NCBI GenBank assembly: GCA_027306955.1 | Contig: DAHUXX010000105.1 | Coordinates: forward strand, 1 to 11,499 | DNA from: Acetobacteraceae bacterium | GTDB taxonomy: Bacteria > Pseudomonadota > Alphaproteobacteria > Acetobacterales > Acetobacteraceae | Direction: 5' to 3' | Length of the DNA: 11,499 bases | Shown here: piece by piece, positions 1-5,955 of the stretch | How the letters are laid out: each line of letters begins with the position of its first letter | How positions within the stretch are numbered: position 1 is the stretch's first letter | Program-made: the position numbers and the translations under genes | Notes under the pieces: generated by a model | What the model saw: only the letters and a program-made list of their open reading frames with translations | The model's database searches: none | What the model was told of the DNA's origin: nothing

Positions 1-1
1 G

Positions 2-589
2 AGCCCGGCGCGCCTCCTGCCACGCCCTGCGGCGAACCGCGCGAGCCTGGCGGCGGCGGCGGCGCCGTGCGGCACCTCGATCGGCGATGCCTCGGCGGAT
101 GGCGGGCGGACCGTCGCCATCACCGTGACCGGCATGATCACGCTGGGCTGCAAGGCGCGGCTCGACCGCGTGGTGGCCGCGGCAAGGCGCCAATATCCGA
201 AGGCGCAGCTCTATTTCGTGCTGAACTCGCCGGGGGGCGCGCTCAAGACGGCGGTGCAGATGAGCCGGATCGTGGAGGCGGACCGGCTGCCGGTGGTGGT
301 GCCGCCGAACGCGATGTGCGCCTCCGCCTGCTTCCTGATCCTGGCGGCGTCGCGGACGAAGTACGTCTCGGCGACGGCGCATGTGGGCGTGCACAGCGCC
401 GCGGAGTACCGGCCGGGCTACGAGACCGAGGGGTCGAAGGCGGTGACGACGGATTTTGCGCGGATGCTGGCGCAGCTCGGGGTGCCGTCGGACATCATCG
501 GGCACCTGGTGGAGACGCCGCCCGGTTCGATCTACTGGCTGAGTCCGGAGCAGCTGATGACCATGGGCGTGCGGTTGCTGCCGACATGA
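2..589 (+). CDS. ClpP-fold periplasmic-type serine protease (5' partial)
   Basis: The reading frame is open from the first bases of the window, so the true start lies upstream. Counting the internal Met at base 125 as residue 1, the protein shows NSPGG (34-38), the strand-turn that forms the oxyanion hole in ClpP/SppA-fold proteases. CASAC (65-69) follows, with Ser67 the probable nucleophile, then HVGVHSA (86-92) with His90 the likely base. This order and spacing match the ClpP-like family often annotated as 'predicted periplasmic protein' (COG3904 type). The segment before residue 1 contains an Ala-rich run followed by a Cys, which could be the end of a signal peptide, but the N-terminus is missing. 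Substrate unknown. Two Cys flank the catalytic Ser, as is common in exported members. The fold call is secure; active proteolysis is inferred. Confidence 0.8.
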   Translation, partial: SPARLLPRPAANRASLAAAAAPCGTSIGDASADGGRTVAITVTGMITLGCKARLDRVVAAARRQYPKAQLYFVLNSPGGALKTAVQMSRIVEADRLPVVVPPNAMCASACFLILAASRTKYVSATAHVGVHSAAEYRPGYETEGSKAVTTDFARMLAQLGVPSDIIGHLVETPPGSIYWLSPEQLMTMGVRLLPT

Positions 590-708
590 CGCGAGATGGC
601 GCGATGCTGGGCCCGCGGCGGAGGATTTTCCGCCGCAAGCGCAATTGGTGGCCGCTGGTGACCGCCCTGACGTTCGTGGCGGCCATGACCTCGACGCGGT
701 ATTTCTAG
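586..708 (+). CDS. Possible 40-residue single-span membrane peptide
   Basis: An ATG at 586 overlaps the TGA stop of the preceding protease (ATGA), the usual geometry for translational coupling. The product is 40 residues: a basic N-terminal half (RRRIFRRKRNWW) followed by a hydrophobic stretch (PLVTALTFVAAM), then a TAG stop. The positive-inside charge pattern would fit a small inner-membrane protein with a cytoplasmic N-terminus. No family is recognised. The hydrophobic segment is short for a full span, and open frames arise easily in such GC-rich DNA, so this may be chance. The stop-start overlap and the charge pattern are the only support. Confidence 0.3.
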   Translation: MTRDGAMLGPRRRIFRRKRNWWPLVTALTFVAAMTSTRYF

Positions 709-725
709 AAAATTACGCCTGGCAT

Positions 726-739
726 GGGGGTGGTCCCCC
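726..739 (+). other. GC hairpin in the aminotransferase leader
   Basis: Five G (726-730), loop TGGT, then five C (735-739) form a perfect short hairpin between the small ORF and the aminotransferase operon. No T tract follows, so it is not a classical intrinsic terminator. It may mark the 3' end of the upstream transcript or be chance in GC-rich DNA. Confidence 0.25.
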
Positions 740-753
740 CGGGATTCCTTGGC

Positions 754-759
754 TAGGTT
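754..759 (+). promoter_or_regulatory. Candidate -10-like element (GCTAGGTT type)
   Basis: TAGGTT lies inside GGCTAGGTTGCGG, 30 nt before the ATG of the first aminotransferase. Closely similar strings precede the MFS gene (minus strand, 8366-8371) and the metallo-hydrolase gene (8486-8491). No convincing TTGAC-type -35 element is present at the right distance. If it is a -10, transcription would begin near 766-768. The assignment rests only on recurrence of the motif before genes. Confidence 0.3.
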
Positions 760-775
760 GCGGCCCCTCGCAACC
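756..775 (+). promoter_or_regulatory. Perfect 7-bp inverted repeat, possible operator
   Basis: GGTTGCG (756-762) and CGCAACC (769-775) are exact reverse complements separated by six bases, ending 14 nt before the aminotransferase ATG. The left arm overlaps the candidate -10 element and the right arm would lie just after the predicted start of transcription. That is the position expected of a repressor operator; alternatively it is a hairpin near the ribosome site. No regulator gene is visible in the window. Confidence 0.3.
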
Positions 776-789
776 GCCCGGATACCACC

Positions 790-1992
790 ATGTCCATCAT
801 CGCCGAACGCCTCGACCGTATTTCGCCGAGCCTGACCATCGCGATGGCCACCAAGGCCCGCGCGCTGAAGGCCGCGGGACGCGACGTGATCTCGCTGTCG
901 GCCGGCGAGCCGGATTTCGACACGCCGCAGTTCGTGAAGGACGCGGCGATCGCGGCGATCCAGCGCGGCGAGACGAAATACACCGACGTCGCCGGGACCA
1001 TGGCGCTGCGCAAGGCGGTCGCCGAGAAATTCCGCCGGGATTCCGGCCTCGACTACAAGCCGGAGGAGATCATCGTCTCGACCGGCGGCAAGCAGGTGAT
1101 CTTCAACGCCATGGTCGCGACGCTGAACGCGGGCGACGAGGCGATCATCCCGACGCCGTGCTGGGTGAGCTACCCGGATATCGTGGCGCTGGCCGACGGC
1201 AAACCGGTGTTCGTGGCGTGCGGTCAGAACAACGGGTTCAAGCTGCGCGCCGAGGACCTGGAGGCCGCGATCACGCCGAAGACCAAGTGGGTGTTCATCA
1301 ACAACCCATGCAACCCGACCGGGGCGGCGTATTCGAAGGAAGACCTGCGGGCGATCTGCGACGTGCTGCTGCGCCACCCGAACGTGTGGGTGTTCACCGA
1401 CGATATCTACGAGAAGCTGGCCTATGACGGGTTCAAGCCGGCCACCGTCGTGGAGGTGGAGCCGAAGCTGCGCAGCCGCACCATCACCATGAACGGATGC
1501 TCCAAGGCCTATGCGATGACGGGCTGGCGCATCGGCTTCGCGGGGGCGCCGGTCGAGATGATCAAGGCGATGGACAAGCTGCAAAGTCAATCGACTTCGA
1601 ACACGTCCTCCATTAGCCAGGCAGCCGCGCTGGCGGCCCTCGAGGGGCCGCAGGAGTTCATCGGCGAGATGGTCGCGGTTTATAGGCAACGGCGTGATCT
1701 CGTTGTTTCCATGTTAAACGCGGCGCCGGGGATCACCTGCCACAAGCCGGAGGGGGCGTTCTACGTCTTCCCGAGCGTGCATGGGTGCATTGGCAAGACC
1801 TCCAAGACCGGCAAGAAAATCAACAACGACGAGGACTTCGTTCTGGCATTGCTGGAGGAAGAAGGAGTGGCGGCGGTGCACGGGGCGGCGTTCATGTACC
1901 CTGGGCACTTCCGCATCTCCTATGCGACGGACACGGAGAGCCTGCGCGAGGCGTGCACGCGCATCCAGCGGTTCTGCCAGGGCCTGCGCTAG
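790..1992 (+). CDS. Class I PLP-dependent aminotransferase, aspartate aminotransferase type (Ib)
   Basis: A 400-residue cytosolic fold-type I transaminase, normal length for aspartate/prephenate aminotransferases of subgroup Ib. Visible landmarks: SAGEPDFDTP (37-46), GETKYTDVAG (60-69), GGKQ (99-102), whose Lys101 I equate from memory with the distal-carboxylate Lys of Thermus-type enzymes, the PLP-stacking Trp125, NNPCNPTGA (171-179) with Asn175, TDDIY with Asp204 and Tyr207, the Schiff-base Lys239 in SKAYAMTGWRIG, and Arg375 in FRISYATD for the alpha-carboxylate. Aspartate to 2-oxoglutarate transfer is the best guess; prephenate is an alternative. Start: ATG 790, with no clear Shine-Dalgarno. 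It is the first gene of a tight operon with a paralogue 4 nt downstream. Bases 1580-1720 use unusual AT-rich codons, including one TTA. Confidence 0.9.
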   Translation: MSIIAERLDRISPSLTIAMATKARALKAAGRDVISLSAGEPDFDTPQFVKDAAIAAIQRGETKYTDVAGTMALRKAVAEKFRRDSGLDYKPEEIIVSTGGKQVIFNAMVATLNAGDEAIIPTPCWVSYPDIVALADGKPVFVACGQNNGFKLRAEDLEAAITPKTKWVFINNPCNPTGAAYSKEDLRAICDVLLRHPNVWVFTDDIYEKLAYDGFKPATVVEVEPKLRSRTITMNGCSKAYAMTGWRIGFAGAPVEMIKAMDKLQSQSTSNTSSISQAAALAALEGPQEFIGEMVAVYRQRRDLVVSMLNAAPGITCHKPEGAFYVFPSVHGCIGKTSKTGKKINNDEDFVLALLEEEGVAAVHGAAFMYPGHFRISYATDTESLREACTRIQRFCQGLR

Positions 1993-1996
1993 GGCG

Positions 1997-3217
1997 ATGC
2001 CGGCCCAACAACAGGTCCCAGGGTTTTCGCAGCGGCTCGGGCGGGTCAGGGTTGCCGCCACGGTCGCGATGACGGTGCGTGCTCGGGCGCTGCGCGAGGC
2101 CGGGCATCAGGTCATTATGATGACCATCGGGGAGCCGGACTTCCCGACGCCGCCGCACGCGATCGAGGCGGCGCACCAGGCCGCGCTGGCGGGGGAGACG
2201 AAGTATCCGCCGCAGGACGGGACGCGGCGGCTGAAGGAAGCGGTGCAGCGGAAATTCCTGCGCGACAAGGGACTTGAGTACGGGCTCGACCAGATCATGG
2301 TGGGGAACGGCGGCAAGCAGGTGATTTTCGACGCTTTCATGGCGACGGTGGATGAGGGCGACGAGGTCATCGTGCCGGCGCCGTACTGGGGCGCGTACCC
2401 GCTGATGACGCGCCTGCTGGGCGCCGAGCCTGTCAAGGTGAATTGTTACCAGAACAACGGGTTCAAGCCGCGACCGGAGGATATCGAGGCGGCGATCACG
2501 CCGCGGACGAAGTGGCTGGTGCTGAACCTGCCGAACAACCCCACGGGGGCGGCGTGCAGCGCGGACGAGCTGCGGGAGATCGCGGCGGTGCTGGCGCGGC
2601 ATCCGCATGTGTGGGTGATGTCGGACGACATGTACGAGCACCTGTCCTATGGCGGCGCGCCGATCTCGACCATGGCGGCGGCGGCGCCGGAACTGGCGGA
2701 GCGGGTGCTGACCGTCTCCGGCGTCTCCAAGACCTATGCGATGACGGGCTGGCGGATCGGGTTCGGGGCGGGGCCGCGCGAGCTGATTCGGGCGATGGTG
2801 AACATGCAGGGCCAGGCAACGGCCGGTGTGTCGTCGGTCGGGCAGGCGGCGGCGGCGGCGGCGCTCGACGGGCCGCAGGAGCTGGTGGCGGAGCGGGCGG
2901 CGCTGTACCGGCGCCGGCGCGACATCGTCGTCGACGCGCTGAACGCGATCCCCGGCATGACGTGCCACCGGCCGGAGGGGGCGTTCTACGTGTTCCCCAA
3001 CATCGCGGCATGTCTCGGGCGGACCACGGCGGGCGGGCGGACGATCGGGAGCGACCAGGAATTCGCCGAGGCGCTGCTCGAGGAGCAGTACGTGGGCGTG
3101 GTCGGGGGGGCGGCGTTCGGGATGAGCCCGTATCTGCGCCTGTCCTATGCGACCGACGAGGCGAGCCTGGTCGAGGGGTGCCGGCGCATCGGGGAATTCG
3201 TTTCGCGGCTTTCGTAG
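1997..3217 (+). CDS. Second class I aminotransferase, tandem paralogue
   Basis: A 406-residue paralogue of the preceding enzyme, alignable over its whole length. It has IGEPDFPTP (44-52), GETKYPPQDG (66-75), GGKQ (105-108), Trp131 for PLP stacking, PNNPTGA (179-185) with Asn181, SDDMY with Asp210 and Tyr213, the PLP Lys245 in SKTYAMTGWRIG, and Arg381 in LRLSYATD. All catalytic residues are therefore kept. It differs from copy 1 at substrate-proximal segments: KYPPQDG replaces KYTDVAG, and QATAGVSSVGQ replaces QSTSNTSSISQ, losing the conserved Asn. A changed amino-acid specificity is likely, but the substrate cannot be named. The ATG at 1997 lies 4 nt after the TAG of copy 1 with weak AGGG in front; its own TAG is one base before the GNAT start, so the genes are probably co-translated. 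Confidence 0.88.
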   Translation: MPAQQQVPGFSQRLGRVRVAATVAMTVRARALREAGHQVIMMTIGEPDFPTPPHAIEAAHQAALAGETKYPPQDGTRRLKEAVQRKFLRDKGLEYGLDQIMVGNGGKQVIFDAFMATVDEGDEVIVPAPYWGAYPLMTRLLGAEPVKVNCYQNNGFKPRPEDIEAAITPRTKWLVLNLPNNPTGAACSADELREIAAVLARHPHVWVMSDDMYEHLSYGGAPISTMAAAAPELAERVLTVSGVSKTYAMTGWRIGFGAGPRELIRAMVNMQGQATAGVSSVGQAAAAAALDGPQELVAERAALYRRRRDIVVDALNAIPGMTCHRPEGAFYVFPNIAACLGRTTAGGRTIGSDQEFAEALLEEQYVGVVGGAAFGMSPYLRLSYATDEASLVEGCRRIGEFVSRLS

Positions 3218-3218
3218 G

Positions 3219-4244
3219 ATGATCACGATCCGACCTGGCCGGGACGCGGACGCGCCCGGCTATATCGCGCTGGTGCGCGGCGCCTGGCTGGAATACCCGG
3301 GCTGTGTGTTCGACCTCGACGAGGACGCGCCGGACCTGCGCGCCTGGGCGAGCCATATGGCGGCGCATGGGGGCGCGGTGTGGACCGCCGAGCGCGGCGG
3401 CGAGGTGGTGGGGATGATCGGGACCCACCCGCTGGAGGGGGCGACGTGGGAGCTGGTGCGGATGTATGTCGCGCCCTCCGCGCGGGGCTCGGGGCTGGCG
3501 TCGCGGCTCGTGGCGGCGGTCGAGGCGCATGCGAGGGCGGCCGGGGCGGGCGAGTTGGTGCTGTGGTCCGACACACGGTTCGCGCGGGCGCATGCGTTCT
3601 ACGAGAAGCACGATTTCCTTCGCAGCGGGCCGATCCGGGTGCTCGACGACCGGGCCAACACGCTGGAGTTCCGCTACCGCAAGCCGCTTGCCGGGATCGA
3701 GGTGCGGATGCTCGACCCGATGGAGGCGGAGAGTGCCGTGGGGCGGCTCGCCGCGATCCTGGTGGCGTGCGTCGATGCCGGGGCGAGCATGGGGTATGCG
3801 GCGCCGATGGCGCGGGCCGAGGCGCTGGCGTTCTGGCGCGAGCGGGCGATGCTGGTGGCGCGCGGCGAGCGGCGGATCGCGGTGGCGTGGCTCGATGGGC
3901 GGATCGTGGGGTGCGTGATGCTGGATCTCGCCGCGCCGGCGATCGAGCGGCACCGGGGCGAGATCAAGAAAGTGCTGGTGCTGCCGGAGGCACGGCGGCG
4001 CGGGATCGCGACGCGGCTGATGGCGGCGGCGGAGGCGGAGGCCGCGCGGCTTGGGCGGTGGCTGCTCACGCTCGACGCGCGCACCGGGGGCGAGGCGGAA
4101 AGGCTTTATCTTTCGCTGGGCTGGACGCTGGCGGGAAGCGTGCCGGGCTATGCGGTGGGGCCGGATCTCGTGGCGCATGGCGCGTCATGGCTGTACAAGC
4201 GATTGGGGCTTTACAGAGAAATGGGATCGGATATCGTTCGATAG
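3219..4244 (+). CDS. Double GNAT-domain N-acetyltransferase
   Basis: A 341-residue protein with two GNAT domains in tandem. Domain 1 (about 1-155) has the acetyl-CoA loop VAPSARGSGLAS (84-95) and a later HAFYEKHDF (125-133), the alpha4-beta region typical of the fold. Domain 2 (about 160-330) has VLPEARRRGIATR (254-266), also of the R/Q-x-x-G-x-G/A type, and ERLYLSLGW (294-302). Both pyrophosphate-binding loops look intact, so neither domain is obviously dead. It would transfer an acetyl group from acetyl-CoA to an amine; the acceptor is unknown. ATG 3219 begins one base after the aminotransferase stop, and I chose it because of this coupling and the GNAT-style MITIRPGRDAD start. An amino-acid-like acceptor made by the neighbouring transaminases is possible but only inferred. 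Confidence 0.85.
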   Translation: MITIRPGRDADAPGYIALVRGAWLEYPGCVFDLDEDAPDLRAWASHMAAHGGAVWTAERGGEVVGMIGTHPLEGATWELVRMYVAPSARGSGLASRLVAAVEAHARAAGAGELVLWSDTRFARAHAFYEKHDFLRSGPIRVLDDRANTLEFRYRKPLAGIEVRMLDPMEAESAVGRLAAILVACVDAGASMGYAAPMARAEALAFWRERAMLVARGERRIAVAWLDGRIVGCVMLDLAAPAIERHRGEIKKVLVLPEARRRGIATRLMAAAEAEAARLGRWLLTLDARTGGEAERLYLSLGWTLAGSVPGYAVGPDLVAHGASWLYKRLGLYREMGSDIVR

Positions 4245-4252
4245 CGAACAAT
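4233..4252. promoter_or_regulatory. Near-palindrome before the CDGSH gene, candidate operator
   Basis: The 20 bases centred between 4242 and 4243 pair in 8 of 10 positions. The core is GTTCG (4236-4240), ATAG, CGAAC (4245-4249), with a further matching AT at each outer edge. It overlaps the stop codon of the GNAT gene and ends just before the Shine-Dalgarno of the CDGSH gene. This is a locally AT-richer patch. Size and form suit a dimeric winged-helix or TetR-type repressor site; the regulator is unknown. Confidence 0.4.
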
Positions 4253-4254
4253 CT

Positions 4255-4261
4255 AGAGGAG
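4255..4261 (+). promoter_or_regulatory. Strong ribosome binding site of the CDGSH gene
   Basis: AGAGGAG, one of the best Shine-Dalgarno matches in the window, ends 6 nt before ATG 4268. It fixes the start of the CDGSH gene and rules out the much longer open frame that runs in from upstream. Confidence 0.7.
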
Positions 4262-4267
4262 CAAGCC

Positions 4268-4507
4268 ATGCCTGAACCCCATATCGCCCAGAAGGCCCCG
4301 TACAAGGTCGCCGTGGAGGCGGGGAAGGAATACTGGTGGTGCGCCTGCGGGCAGAGCAAGAACCAGCCTTTCTGCGACGGCTCGCATAAGGGCAGCGAGT
4401 TTTCGCCCAAGTCGTACAAGGCGGAGCAGGGTGGCGACGTCTGGTTCTGCGGCTGCAAGCACAGCGCGAAGGCGCCGCTCTGCGACGGCACCCACAAGAC
4501 GCTCTGA
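4268..4507 (+). CDS. Dual-motif CDGSH [2Fe-2S] iron-sulfur protein
   Basis: A 79-residue protein made almost wholly of two CDGSH motifs. The first is CACGQSKNQPFCDGSH (25-40), the second CGCKHSAKAPLCDGTH (61-76). Both fit C-x-C-x2-S-x3-P-x-C-D-G-S/T-H, so each should bind one [2Fe-2S] cluster through three Cys and one His (Cys25, 27, 36, His40; Cys61, 63, 72, His76). There is no signal peptide or membrane anchor, so it should be a soluble cytosolic cluster carrier or redox protein; the partner is unknown. The start is fixed by AGAGGAG 6 nt upstream. It lies 23 nt after the GNAT gene and could be read through from it, but its own strong ribosome site and the palindrome in front suggest separate control. 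Confidence 0.93.
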   Translation: MPEPHIAQKAPYKVAVEAGKEYWWCACGQSKNQPFCDGSHKGSEFSPKSYKAEQGGDVWFCGCKHSAKAPLCDGTHKTL

Positions 4508-4516
4508 GACGCGACG

Positions 4517-4761
4517 ATGAGGCTGGACGAGACGGCGCGCGGGTCTTTGTGATCGCCGCGACGCCGTTTCGCCAGGACCTCGCGCTCGACCTCGACGGCG
4601 TGCCGCGCCTGGTGGCGTTCTACCGGGAGCGGGGTGCCACGGGGCTCACCATTCTCGGGATCATGGGGGAGGCGCCGAAGCTCACCGCCGCAGATGTTGC
4701 GGAGGTCGGGTTCCTGGTCGCGCGGCAGGAGCGGCGGCTCGCCGCGCTGGGGATTTCGTAA
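4517..4761 (+). pseudogene. DapA/N-acetylneuraminate lyase family remnant with frameshift and internal deletion
   Basis: The ATG at 4517 reads MRLDETARG, then hits a stop in its own frame. The +2-shifted frame from about 4543 continues as VFVIAATPF and runs to TAA 4759-4761. Adding one G to the GGG at 4541-4543 joins the two into a normal dihydrodipicolinate synthase-family N-terminus, with ATPF and ERGATGLTILGIMGEAPKLT, the segment that carries the G-x-x-GE substrate loop. The family is about 290-310 residues; here only about 80 remain and the Schiff-base Lys and catalytic Tyr segments are absent. The last part (AADVAEVGFLVARQERRL) looks to me like the C-terminus of this family, so the middle appears deleted. 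A GTG at 4549 could start a 70-residue peptide, but it cannot be an enzyme. The family assignment is firm; the deletion model is inference. Confidence 0.75.
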
Positions 4762-4789
4762 CGCGGGCGGCCGTGACGCACGCCCCGCG
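4762..4789. terminator. Possible bidirectional hairpin between convergent genes
   Basis: CGCGGGCG (4762-4769) can pair with CGCCCCGCG (4781-4789) with one bulged C and an 11-nt loop. It starts at the stop of the DapA remnant and lies just before the stop of the ChrA-C gene, where both converging transcripts need to end. There is no T tract on either side, so the call rests on position and stem only. Confidence 0.3.
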
Positions 4790-4797
4790 GCCAAGCA

Positions 4798-5325
4798 TCA
4801 CAGCGCGTGCAGCAGGACGAAGGCGGCGCTGCCGATCGCGAGCAGCGGCAGCGGGCTGATCTTGGTGGCGAGCAGCAGTGCCGTCGCGGCGATGGCGATG
4901 GCGCGGGCGAGCCAGCCGCCCTCGAGCCCGCCCACCAGCACCCAGGTGGTGGCCAGGATCATGCCGGCCGCAAGCGGCCTGAGGCCGCCTTCAAGAGCGC
5001 GTTGCCAGCGCGCGCCGCGGTGGCGCGACCAGATCCGGGCCAGGGCGTAGATCAGCACGCAGGTGGGGGTGAAGATGCCGATGGTGGCGGCGAGGGCGCC
5101 CCAGAAGCCGGCGACGCGCCAGCCGATCAGGGTCGCGAGCAGCGAGCCGGGGCCGGGGGCCATGCGGGCGATGGCGAAGAGGGTGACGAAGGTCCCGGCG
5201 CTCATCCAGTGGTGCACGTCGACGACCTGGCGCTGGATGTCGGCGATGATGGTCTGTCCGCCGCCGATGGTGAGCAGCGAGAGGGGCGCGAAGATGCCGA
5301 GCAGCGTGGCGACGCGGGGGTTCAT
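4798..5325 (-). CDS. Short-chain chromate transporter (CHR domain), second subunit
   Basis: A 175-residue hydrophobic membrane protein of the ChrA/CHR family. Near the N-terminus it has LLTIGGGQTIIADIQ (17-31), the SFGG-like amphipathic motif, and MAPGPGSLLATLIGW (55-69), the APGP signature of CHR domains, followed by several membrane spans. It is one half of the classical about 400-residue ChrA; its partner lies directly upstream with a 4-nt ATGA overlap (5322-5325), so the two are surely co-translated and likely assemble as a heterodimer. Known relatives export chromate using the proton gradient, but many CHR proteins have no tested substrate, so chromate is an inference. It is the last gene of the minus-strand group. 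Confidence 0.85.
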   Translation of the reverse strand: MNPRVATLLGIFAPLSLLTIGGGQTIIADIQRQVVDVHHWMSAGTFVTLFAIARMAPGPGSLLATLIGWRVAGFWGALAATIGIFTPTCVLIYALARIWSRHRGARWQRALEGGLRPLAAGMILATTWVLVGGLEGGWLARAIAIAATALLLATKISPLPLLAIGSAAFVLLHAL

Positions 5326-5885
5326 CGTTCGTTGCCAAGCCGGATGTATTCGAGGGCGACGCTGGCGCTGCCGCCGGCGAGCACGACCCAGAGCAGGGGG
5401 ATGTGCAGCCAGGCGACGGCGGCGAAGCTCGCCGCCATGATGGCCAGCGGGATGACCCGGCGCGGCACGCGGCGGGCGGCGGTGATGCCCATCCAGGCGG
5501 AGAGGCCGATGGCGGCGGCGGCGGCGCCGTCGAGCGCGGGGCGGGTGATGGGGAAGCGCTCGAGCCAGGCGAAGGCAATGGCGATGAGGACCATGAGGAT
5601 CGCCGGTGGGATGACGACCGCGGTGACGGAGGCGAGGGCGCCGGCGGTGCCGCAGAGCCGGTAGCCGATCCAGATGCCCATGTTGGTGACGTTCACGCCG
5701 GGCAGCGCCTGGGCGATGCCGAGGCCGTTGAGGAATTCCTCCTCGCTGAGCCAGGCACGTTCGCGCACGAAGGCGCGCAGCATCCAGGCGCTGAGGCCGC
5801 CGCCGAAGCTGGTCAGCCCGATCTGGGCGAAGATGAGGAAGAGGCGCGCCGGGGTGGGTGAGGTTGGCCGGTGTGGGGGCGCCAT
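5322..5885 (-). CDS. Short-chain chromate transporter (CHR domain), first subunit
   Basis: A 187-residue inner-membrane protein, the other half of a split ChrA pair. It has GLTSFGGGLSAWM (23-35), the conserved N-terminal CHR motif, WLSEEEFLNGLGIAQALPG (45-63), where family members carry the QALPGP-type signature, and then NVTNMGIWIGY before the hydrophobic spans. I chose ATG 5885, which gives a short Pro-rich cytoplasmic tail before the first hydrophobic helix; the open frame continues farther upstream but there it only shadows the aspartic protease gene. Its TGA overlaps the ATG of the second CHR gene. It begins 70 nt after the protease stop, close enough for one transcript with the protease and MFS genes. 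Confidence 0.85.
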   Translation of the reverse strand: MAPPHRPTSPTPARLFLIFAQIGLTSFGGGLSAWMLRAFVRERAWLSEEEFLNGLGIAQALPGVNVTNMGIWIGYRLCGTAGALASVTAVVIPPAILMVLIAIAFAWLERFPITRPALDGAAAAAIGLSAWMGITAARRVPRRVIPLAIMAASFAAVAWLHIPLLWVVLAGGSASVALEYIRLGNER

Positions 5886-5955
5886 GGCGTCAGCCTGCCC
5901 GAGCCGGGGTGGGCCGCCAAGCGGGGGCTTGCGGGGTGCCCATGCGCGGGCCCGC

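Noticed and set aside
1584..1597. Small hairpin AAGTC-AATC-GACTT inside the first aminotransferase
   Set aside because: Only 5 bp, inside coding sequence, and expected by chance.
2496..4178. A 560-codon minus-strand open frame under the aminotransferase and GNAT genes
   Set aside because: Arg/Pro-rich shadow with no recognisable domain.
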